NCBI GenBank assembly: GCA_911728435.2
Contig: OU452198.1
Location: forward strand, 2,170,001-2,234,000
DNA: 64,000 nucleotides
Direction: 5' to 3'
Source: Apoderus coryli
Taxonomy: Eukaryota > Arthropoda > Insecta > Coleoptera > Attelabidae
The notes beneath the pieces were generated by a model. It was given only the letters and a program-made list of their open reading frames with translations, searched no databases and was not told the DNA's origin. Position numbers and translations under genes: made by a program. Of this stretch, positions 56,576 to 64,000 are shown piece after piece. The stretch's first letter is position 1. Every line of letters starts with the position of its first letter.

Positions 56576-57869
56576 CTTAAGGAAGCAAAATCTAATGTTG
56601 TTTTATATTAGAACAATCTATAAACTCACCTTCCAAAATAACTCTTATCCAACGACACTGACGAGCCTTCCATTGGCTTATCACAAATCGAGCACATACT
56701 TCTACCGAACGCATCTCTATTTATGGCTTCAGGCAATAAACGATCATCTAATCGAAACTGATGAGTACATTTGTGACCTGTAACATCTGTCACAGGATCA
56801 GTGGAGTGCGTTTCGAAATAATGTTCATTTCGGAACTTTCGCACATCAACATTTGTACCACCCTGGAAACGACTCTCTGTAACGTGGTTGGTTGAAAATG
56901 TTTCTGGATATTTGGTACCTTAAAAAGAGACTGTTAGAGAATGCAATGCCAATAAACTATGGATTTGATTACTTAATATGGTTTTAACATCGTCATTTTC
57001 ATATTCATATGCAAGTTCGTCCTCATTTTGTTCATATTCGGCAATTTTATTCAAATATTCCTCGAGTTCGTTTTGTCGAAATTCCTCATAATCTTTTCTT
57101 TGCTCAGTAACTTCAATACCATCCAATTTTACGCCATTATCTTCATTTAGAACTTCAGTTCCTGCACCAATTTTAAGTTTTCTTGACAAAGGTAATGTAG
57201 ATCGCAAATAATTGTTTTCAAACTCGGGGCTGATATCTCTCTTTCTATCATATTCGTCTGCATTAGCAAGATGTTCGTTTTCAAAACATAAACATTCCAA
57301 AGATTTTCGTGTTAAGTTATTATTTATCTGTTTTAAATCATTTTCTCTAATGCATATTTTCGGTTTTCTTATTAACTTCGGTTTAACCGTGTCTTCTCTA
57401 CAATAACATGTATTTGTGCTTAAGCAGCATTTCCTCACAACTTTTGCTGTTGTTTTTTTCGTATGTGGTGAAAATTGGTAAATTTCTGGTTTTAATACTG
57501 CACTGATATGGGATGAATCGTTTCTTTGCGCCCAATTATTTGAAATGATGCGATGACGAACGTTTTTCGGGAAGATTATGCTAGGTTTCTGAAAACTGTT
57601 GAGGTTATAATCAAAATTCAAATAATTTGACGCACACAACCACAGCAGTGGTACAACGCTACAGACTTGTTAGTAAAAAATAGTTCACATTTCAAAACCA
57701 CAATTGAAAATATCTATTGCAATTTAAATATATTGAAAAGGGATTTTAACAGATAATACTTACCTACTTATTATTTATAATTAAATATTAAAACTTACCA
57801 TTGACAAGTATTCTTGTTTTCGAAATCATTTTTTGTCACAAATTTCTTATTAGTTAAAACTTTACGCAT
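56353..57869 (-). CDS. uncharacterised 422-aa protein, four exons
   Basis: Exons in order: 57869-57799, 57658-56973, 56918-56630, 56575-56353. All are GT-AG; the phases 2, 1 and 2 all join. The coding length is 1269 nt. I do not recognise the family. Exon 2 is low-complexity, acidic and basic by turns, with an ELEEYLNKIAEYEQNEDELA helix near its end. Exon 3 has KCTHQFRLDDRLLPEAINRD and MCSICDKPME, a possible zinc-binding C-H-C-C group. The last exon holds KIEVKLSKEEFTKLDGLLSK and a basic end (QQRM). Two of the introns are only 54 bp. No signal peptide or membrane segment is seen. Divergent from the zinc-finger gene at 58994, with 1.1 kb between the starts. Confidence 0.75.
56630..56918 (-). 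CDS. 422-aa gene, exon 3
   Basis: Acceptor CTTTTTAAG, donor AG then GTGAGT. Contains the putative zinc-binding residues. Confidence 0.78.
56973..57658 (-). CDS. 422-aa gene, exon 2
   Basis: Acceptor TCTGTAG, donor A then GTAATC. It codes 228 whole codons, beginning VVPLLWLCASNYLNFDYN and ending ENDDVKTIL. Confidence 0.72.
57799..57869 (-). CDS. 422-aa gene, exon 1
   Basis: ATG at 57869, MRKVLTNKKFVTKNDFENKN, donor TG then GTAAGT. The start is chosen because exon 2 has no in-frame ATG and its frame is closed by a stop upstream. Confidence 0.65.
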
Positions 57870-58993
57870 CTTTTTATTTATTATTCCTTACTGTAAGTTA
57901 ATTGTATAATTTTGTTAAAAAGTTGTAGATATTGGCAGCCGATTATTTCAAAATAAGCAAACGAATGTATTTTGATCAATACAAACAAAGAATACAATGT
58001 ATAAGATTCATTATGATTTGAAATAACCCGCTCATATAGCGCTGTAAAATGTCAATCATAGAAATATTGTTTTCTTTCTATACCTCAGTTCAGATGAACT
58101 GATGTGATGTGATCATCCGCCCCCCCCCCTTGCTTCCATTTTTTGATTTTGTAAAAGGAAAGTCAAACTGTCATTGCCAGTGATATCTATCATCATGTAT
58201 CCTATCAGTTAGACTATTGCAATGACAATGGTCATACAAATTTTTACATAAATGTCAATTAATTTTGAAAAAAGGACGTGCAAGGGTGGAAAACTGATAT
58301 TTAGCGTACGCGTTGGAAGCATGATTTGACAGCGCCTACAAAAACTTCTTCACAAAGAGGGCGTTTAATTGAAACTAAAGTTCCATACTGAAATAGCTTT
58401 GTTTCACAATGTCATTGTCTTATTTATAAAGACAATCACATTTGTCATTGGCCTACGATAAGTTTGTTCCCTCACAGAGGAGAACTGGTGTCATATATAC
58501 GATATTATATAACCTGTTTAATTGACATTCACAATGCAATACATTCATATTTTCTTGTTTTACTATATTAAAAACTGAGCTGGCTGTATGCTACTGAAAA
58601 AAGTGGCAAGAGGCCATAAAAAGGTAGTAACTCAATTAGGCGGTACTAAATTAAAAAAAAGTATATGTTTTACTTTTGTGCAATTTCAAATACCATTAGG
58701 AACAATAAAAATCCGTTTTATATATTGTTTATTATTTCATCTTAGCCTTCCCGAGATAAAAGGAAACATTTTGTATGTTCATGTGGGAAATTGCTTTTTC
58801 AAATGTTGGCAACAGTCAGCTGTTTGGTCCTCTGGCCACAAAAAAAGAAGAAAATGTGCATGGTTAATTGTCATTAAATAAAATTTACTGTAGTATTTGA
58901 AAACTTCGGGTAGAACTACTCCAAAACATACCCCTTATTTTGTGGAACTACTTGGAATTTGGAATAAGCAACAGAACCACTAAAACATTAACA
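57870..58993. promoter_or_regulatory. divergent intergenic region
   Basis: Separates two genes starting in opposite directions, so it holds both promoters. The frame at 58588-58881 (+) is unlike a protein and I treat it as leader sequence. A run of C at 58122-58129. Confidence 0.4.
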
Positions 58994-59557
58994 ATGCGTG
59001 AAGAAAATCAATCATCACAAGGCAAGAAACGTGAACCATCTAAAGATACTATATATCATCGACAAACGCGTTCCAATAGCAAGTTACAAAACACAAGTAC
59101 CACAGAAGAGGTTGCTAAAATCCATAATGAAGAAATAAAGAATCTCACTAATGCTGATCAAAATGTTTATGAATTTTCTGAAGAGGATAATCTTGAAACA
59201 CATACAGAAAATAGACAGGCGCCAGATAAACTATGCAAGTTTTGTAATAAATATTTTGAATCTCCGTTAGATTTGTTACGACATAAACGTGAGAATCATC
59301 GGTTTTCGAGAAATAAACTATCACTCTTTGAAGTGGAGAAGTATTACAATCATTCTGATCGATATTCATGTCCGATATGTAATAGACCACTCCAAACTAA
59401 AGGTTTTAAGGCTCCATTTATAAAACATTTAATGACACATACTGATAGTAAAATGTTTCAGTGTAAAGTGTGTAAAAAGTCGTTTAATCGGAAAGAAAAT
59501 CGTGAAATTCATGAAAGGAAACATATCGTGAGACCACCAGTGCAGACGGTTAAGTGA
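58994..59557 (+). CDS. C2H2 zinc-finger protein, three fingers
   Basis: ATG 58994 (ACAATGC context) to TGA 59555, 187 residues. The frame is open further upstream but has no ATG there, so this is the best start. Residues 1-75 are hydrophilic and serine/charged (MREENQSSQGKKREPSK). The fingers are CKFCNKYFESPLDLLRHKRE...H, then YSCPICNRPLQ...HLMTH (longer loop), then FQCKVCKKSFNRKENREIHE. The last is a standard DNA-binding finger and the first two are less regular. Probably a nuclear DNA-binding factor; target unknown. Single exon in what is seen. Confidence 0.8.
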   Translation: MREENQSSQGKKREPSKDTIYHRQTRSNSKLQNTSTTEEVAKIHNEEIKNLTNADQNVYEFSEEDNLETHTENRQAPDKLCKFCNKYFESPLDLLRHKRENHRFSRNKLSLFEVEKYYNHSDRYSCPICNRPLQTKGFKAPFIKHLMTHTDSKMFQCKVCKKSFNRKENREIHERKHIVRPPVQTVK

Positions 59558-59808
59558 CAACAAAATTGCGGTAAATTGTACATGTATATTTGGCAACCGT
59601 TGTGAGACTGTATTTTGGCTATGGTATTCCTGTACTTCACGTCACACGCTGTCAGGCATTTTTTATTTTTTGTTATACTTACCAGTGTTGTCAAGTTGAT
59701 ATAACTTCAGTACAATGTGGGAAATGGTGCCGTCACAAAATTATGTAATTCAATTCAATCTCTCAGTAGGTAATAGTAATAAAACAAAATACAAATGAAA
59801 TTATATAT

Positions 59809-59815
59809 ATTTTTA
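59809..59815 (-). terminator. polyadenylation signal of the small minus-strand gene
   Basis: AATAAA on the minus strand about 50 bases past the TAG at 59864. Confidence 0.45.
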
Positions 59816-59863
59816 TTATGGTATAAGTAAAATAGTATGTACATTTAAATAAAGTATTCTACT

Positions 59864-59964
59864 CTACTCTTCGTCAAATTCACTAAAACGTGTATATTTT
59901 TTCTTTGCATTCGCTTGTTCAGCCATAGATTTCTTTAAAAAATATGCTATCGTACTTCCGTACA
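59864..59964 (-). CDS. last exon of a small unknown protein
   Basis: Acceptor GTTCTAG at 59966-59965, then YGSTIAYFLKKSMAEQANAK and KKYTRFSEFDEE to TAG. The composition (short hydrophobic start, lysine-rich, acidic end) is that of a small membrane or mitochondrial protein. The exon needs one base from upstream (phase 1). No upstream exon is assigned. The family is unrecognised. Confidence 0.5.
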
Positions 59965-59966
59965 CT

Positions 59967-60599
59967 AGAACAATAAAAAAAGAAAGAGGTAGACTTCTTT
60001 GATTTTGTAGAAATCAAATTACCCTAACGTTCTTCAAAGAGATAATAGTCCGTATTTTAGAAGTGGTACTCTACACTTGCCAGCCATTGTTTGAACCAAT
60101 GACTTCGAAGTAAATGCGATTAGGCCGAGGGAGTAAACCGGGATCCTTATTAGAACCAATTTATTGTTTTTGCCAAATTTGAGAGCATGTTTTGACAACT
60201 CCGCACTGTTCGTGATGTGGATCTTGATGAGCTTAGGGCCTTTTTTTTTTGCTGAAATACAGTCGCCCAGGCATTGTTTTTTAAGCATCGGTAACCCGTC
60301 AATAATCTGTATTTGGTAACTATCTCCCATGCAGGATCCATTACCAATGGCAGGTCACAATAATTTCATAAGAGTTTATTCACAAACTATTGTGACTTTT
60401 AATGTCAACCAGCAGTCTCTTCCCATCAAAAGTAAGTGGAATTATGTCCGCCAGTTTCTTTTTTCATAAAAAAGGGACAATTATGGTTTTGCTGGGAATC
60501 ACACACATCTGATACCATCTCCAAATCATGAGCGAATGCTTGAAACTCAACTACCTCTCATTTTAATCCTGCTAGCAGATTGTCCACCAGGAATGATCA
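59967..60599. other. no gene recognised; possible retroelement ORF debris
   Basis: Two overlapping minus-strand frames (60347-60034) include KLIKIHITNSAELSKHALKF and NNKLVLIRIPVYSLGLIAFT. These may be a frameshifted gag-like ORF1 of a non-LTR element. I cannot name it. Confidence 0.3.
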
Positions 60600-60845
60600 C
60601 AAAAGGGGGAAAAGAACCCATTACCCTATATCAAGAAATAGAGCAACCGCTTTACTAGGTTGTTGAATTCCAGATCTGATGATTTGCCCGGTTGATAGGC
60701 GTGTCCTGAGAAGGTTCCGGTGTATATAGTTATCCAGCATGTTCCCCAGACGTTGTAAAAGAAAAGATGTTAGACTTACAGGTCTGAATGATTTAAGGTG
60801 AGGGTGTGCCCGGCTCACTTTTAGTATATACTCCACCGTTAGCAT
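60600..60845 (-). pseudogene. R1/jockey-like RT fragment
   Basis: FRPVSLTSFLLQRLGNMLDN then YIHRNLLRTRLSTGQ is the RT domain 1-2 segment (SFRPISLTSFLLKxLExLI). It has a following frame change at QHAYRSG. Short scrap. Confidence 0.65.
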
Positions 60846-61684
60846 TTATAGGTTATAATGAGGGTATAAAATCAAAAGCAGACGAGGAATTGGAAGGTAG
60901 CAGTTGTCATGGCTCAAGAATATTCGCGAGTGGACTGGAATACAAAGTACACCTCGCCAATGTAATTGCCAACGTTAGGGGGACCTGACATGGCACCGAA
61001 AGAAGAGGACGAATCTTGATTAATGTTCATGTGATTTCGCACATGTATTCCCGGCATTTACTACCCCCTCAGACTAGCACAGTTTTTAGAGAATTTGTGG
61101 GAGCAATAAAAAAATTCCCATGTTCAACTGATGCAATTCTGTCACAATGGTAAAATTTAAAACTAGGCAATATTAAAAAAAAATCAAAGTTTATTAAATT
61201 ATTCGAACATTAACAATTAACAAACTAAAATATGCAGTAAGTACAAATAAATTATTCCATTTCATAAAAATAAATTAGCTTCATTTCATTTTCAATAACA
61301 CAAATTTGCCTACAAAGAAAAAGGACAATTAAGGCCTAATAACAGACGTTTTGTGTGACTGATATTGACCAAATACCAAATCACACGTCTCAACAATTCT
61401 CTATTTTAGTGAACAGATATTTTTACTAACCCAGGCAGGCGCTCAAAGATAATGACCATAGACAACACAGATTGTTCGCTGATAGGGCTTCGCAGGCCGT
61501 GTAGGTCGTTTGCGACGAAGTGCGATATTAGCACCATTTTATAGTCGACACATAATGGCATTACATGGGCTTTAAAAAAAAAGAATTCATCCGTTCTAGC
61601 GATATTGTTTGGGTTTTTATTGAATTTGTCCGTCAGGTAAAAAAGCATCATATCAAATTAATAAACCTAAAATTCTTACTATGA
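60846..61684. other. unassigned, includes one open frame
   Basis: The minus-strand frame 61651-61406 (81 codons) contains FFFKAHVMPLCVDYKMVLIS and LRSPISEQSVLSMVIIFERL. It looks coding by composition but I do not know it. The rest is AT-rich. Confidence 0.35.
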
Positions 61685-62082
61685 TTACAACCCTGTGTGC
61701 TCATTATTTGTACGTTCCGTGCGCTTTTTAGGCACCGTAATCGCACTATCACCCACCATTATCGTATCGTAATCGTTAATCCTACTACGAGTGAGATACA
61801 TACAAAATAGGAATACAGCAAGTCCAATCTTCAACACGCGCTCTATTTTTATATCGTTACGAATCTCTTCCTGTCTTCGAGCCTGGTTTTCCCTACGTTG
61901 TTTGGTTTCCTTCGTTCGCTGAAAGGTCGCACCGTAGTGCATCTTAGACCATTCGTCAAAATCATAGATAGGGGTCCGGCCAGTGGGTGGAGGCGGTCGA
62001 TGACGGACAGCCCGCGACTTGTAGAAGTTATGTAAGGGATCGTCGGTTGTGGATTGGCTAGGAGAATCGCCCACGTAAAGAC
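61685..62082 (-). CDS. DNAJC30-like, exon 2
   Basis: Two bases plus 132 codons to TAA 61685-61687. Holds the PIYDFDEW box and the transmembrane segment. Confidence 0.85.
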
Positions 62083-62453
62083 CTGCAAAAACAAGTTTAC
62101 GTAAGAAGTTTTTCACAAACAACAACAAAGCTATTTTATATAATATAATCATAGAAACCTTTATCATACATCCTCCGTAACTGCACATTCCCCAACACCT
62201 CATATGCCTCCGTAATATCTCTAAATTTATTCAAATGAGCATGATTTCCTTGGTTTGTATCTGGATGGTACAGTTTTGACAATTCATAATACGCTGATTT
62301 CACATCTGCTTGTGTAGCATTCTTTGGTATATTCAAGGAGTCGTAATGGTTTTTCTTTGAATTTACAATACACGTACTACAAATCGTTCTAATTTGCTTA
62401 CATTTCTTGATTATTTCTAAAATTTGAAGTAATGGTCGCGTTCTTATACTCAT
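61685..62453 (-). CDS. DNAJC30-like mitochondrial J-domain protein
   Basis: Two exons: 62453-62159 and 62082-61685, joined in phase 1 (K-G codon, donor GTTTCT, acceptor TTTTTGCAG), 230 residues. The N-terminus (MSIRTRPLLQILEIIKKCKQ) is basic and amphipathic, like a mitochondrial presequence. The J domain spans about 36-100 with the HPD loop at H63-P64-D65. The second exon holds TPIYDFDEWSKMHYGATFQR and a single hydrophobic segment KIGLAVFLFCMYLTR near residue 195. This order matches DNAJC30, an inner-membrane protein reported to associate with ATP synthase. The start ATG is the first in frame. The donor is weak (GTTTCT). It is divergent from PGAM5. Confidence 0.85.
62159..62453 (-). CDS. DNAJC30-like, exon 1
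   Basis: 98 codons plus one base: presequence-like start and almost the whole J domain. Confidence 0.85.
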
Positions 62454-63680
62454 TCTCGTAGGTTAGATACAAGTATTTTGTTCTGGTACTGCACGATTTT
62501 TATTTAAATTGTCTCCATTTTGATTATTTAAGGTAGAATATGTGGAAAATTTATAGGAATAAAAATATACAATTTTTTTAAAGAAACTATTTAAATATTA
62601 CATCACGGAAAAATAATATTTTGAAATTTATGACATATAAGAACGTCAAGTTCAGACATCATGTCAATTGAAATAAGGAATGGGTCACACAAGGCGTTAT
62701 GCTTGAAAGTGGAATATAATTCCGTAAATTTTTTTTTACAAAATGGTTGACAATTCAGTGAGATAGTTTAATTAGCTAGTGAATGATAGGTAATCATATT
62801 ACACTAGTTCAGCTTTCAGCTTAATTGCAATGTAGAATGATAACGCCTATTATTTCCAGTTTTTTTTATTGGTTTAGACATTAGCGAACCACAAATTTCA
62901 TTCCAATACGTCACAGAAATGAAGTAGAGTGAGGATACAACCACAGCTAATTAGCTATGATACAACCATCTCATCTAATATCTATCCTGAAACGGGTTGT
63001 AAATATTAGGCGTTAATTTAATTTTCCTGACTGAGAAGGTTTTTTGTTTTTTAATCAAAGAAATATACGTTATGTAGCAAAGATGATACAGTTCTTAACT
63101 ATAGAGCTCTCATCTAGGTTTTATTAAAAATAACGAATTAATTTTATCTCACCTACCACATATGTAAAGTAATTATAAAACCAAATTTGGGACCGATTTT
63201 TGTTTATGGTGAGTCTACTAAGCAGTAATTTCCAAGTAGCGAACATGTGTGGGCGTAATTTTTGGATCTTGAACGGTAAATGTTTGGAAACGCTGATAAT
63301 TGAAATGTTTTTATTTTATACATTGGCAACCCTAATCTCATGACGAATCAGATAAGACGTAATTTCGTTTTACCACTCACATCAGTTGAATCAATATGGT
63401 TCTAACTCACTTGTATTCAGAATTTGTTTTGGGTTGAATTTTGTGAAAGGAATGTGCGTAACGTAATGTAAGGTTGCACCACAGAATAAGGAAACTATGC
63501 TTAGCACACCGTCCTTATTCTATGGTTGCACTACTTGTCAAAGCAGTCAAAGATTGCAAATGTAAATTGAAGGTTATGTTTATGTTTTAAAAGTTAACAA
63601 TTTTAGGATAAACATCGATCGATTTTAATTAATTGATAATTATTCAATGAATCGTTGATTTTTAATAACTATCAATTAAA
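62454..63680. promoter_or_regulatory. divergent intergenic region of DNAJC30-like and PGAM5
   Basis: 1.2 kb between two opposite starts, no ORF. I see no canonical TATA box placed for either gene. Confidence 0.45.
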
Positions 63681-63844
63681 ATGAGTACGTTCAGTAAGAG
63701 TAAAAAAATCCTGTTAGGTTTAGGTGCTATAACAGGAGTATCAGCCCTGTGTTATTTCAATAATGAACGAAATAAAGTACACGCGTCTTGGACAACAAGC
63801 TATGAGCCAAAAACAAATTCCACCTGGGATGACAATTGGGACCA
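63681..63844 (+). CDS. Pgam5: PGAM5-like mitochondrial Ser/Thr phosphatase, exon 1
   Basis: ATG 63681 (AAAATGAG). MSTFSKSKKILLGLGAITGV then SALCYFNNERNKVHASWTTS, the membrane-anchor segment of PGAM5, followed by TWDDNWD. The W-D-x-N-W-D motif before the phosphatase domain is diagnostic. Donor CA then GTAAGC, phase 2. In the family this N-terminal helix anchors the protein in the mitochondrial inner or outer membrane and the motif controls multimer formation. Confidence 0.85.
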
Positions 63845-63904
63845 GTAAGCTGCATTTTTTTAATACAATAATTTGTTAGGATGTTATGCTACCTCAATTT
63901 TTAG

Positions 63905-64000
63905 TCGTTCACCAAAAGTGTTTCATAAGCGACACGTTACGATGAAATTAATAAGTGAGAAGGATGAGAATGAATTGAACGAGGCTAAAGAAAAGTATGG
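63905..64000 (+). CDS. Pgam5: PGAM5-like, exon 2 (cut by window end)
   Basis: Acceptor TCAATTTTTAG, phase agrees with exon 1 (CA-T = H). HRSPKVFHKRHVTMKLISEK then DENELNEAKEKY runs off the end. The RHG catalytic motif of the phosphatase domain is expected just beyond. Confidence 0.8.

Overview
The window is a piece of an insect nuclear genome. The evidence is small host genes with short GT-AG introns, an AT-rich background, and dense debris of jockey/CR1-like, RTE, R1/I-like and Penelope-like retroelements together with mariner, Tc1, piggyBac and hAT elements. Coleoptera is my best guess from the style of the RTE and mariner proteins, but this is weak. I see no bacterial operon, CRISPR array, rRNA or convincing tRNA.

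Layout. 0-1 kb: reverse transcriptase (RT) scrap and the first coding exon of a CRAL-TRIO-type protein (minus). 1.7-19.6 kb: almost entirely mobile-element debris. It includes a 1.29-kb mariner element with intact ends and TA target duplication but one frameshift (3810-5099), a TIR-bounded mariner-type element (2439-3322), a chain of minus-strand non-LTR RT fragments, Tc1 and piggyBac scraps, and a 5'-truncated RTE element (15.3-17.3 kb). 20.4-30.8 kb: a host stomatin/MEC-2-like gene (minus), six exons with matching splice phases, its introns filled with MITEs, foldback elements, RT pieces and a SAM-like gene fragment. 31.2-33.1 kb: a Penelope-like element with RT and GIY-YIG parts. 33.9-35.7 kb: a TIR-bounded composite element with internal tandem repeats. 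37.4-38.0 kb: a THAP-like exon pair. 38.8-39.7 kb: a second truncated RTE. 41.1-42.0 kb: a broken envelope-glycoprotein-like remnant. 44.6-45.9 kb: an element with about 310-bp inverted arms. 48.8-49.5 kb: THAP exons. 49.9-53.3 kb: a complete-looking hAT transposon with an intact 625-aa transposase and an 8-bp target duplication. 56.2-64 kb: a compact host gene cluster: an unrecognised 422-aa four-exon gene (minus), a C2H2 zinc-finger gene (plus), the last exon of a small unknown gene (minus), DNAJC30-like (minus) and PGAM5 (plus, cut by the window end).

How it fits together. The host genes at the right end are arranged in divergent pairs that share 5' regions. DNAJC30-like and PGAM5 are both mitochondrial-protein families and stand head to head. 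The most interesting non-coding signal is a set of hammerhead-ribozyme-like motifs (CTGANGA core, hairpin, GAAAC). Their stem II sequences differ between copies but keep pairing. One sits antisense just upstream of the Penelope-like ORF, two lie in the arms of the 44.6-45.9 kb inverted repeat, and one (37815-37855) shows the whole fold including a GUC cleavage triplet.
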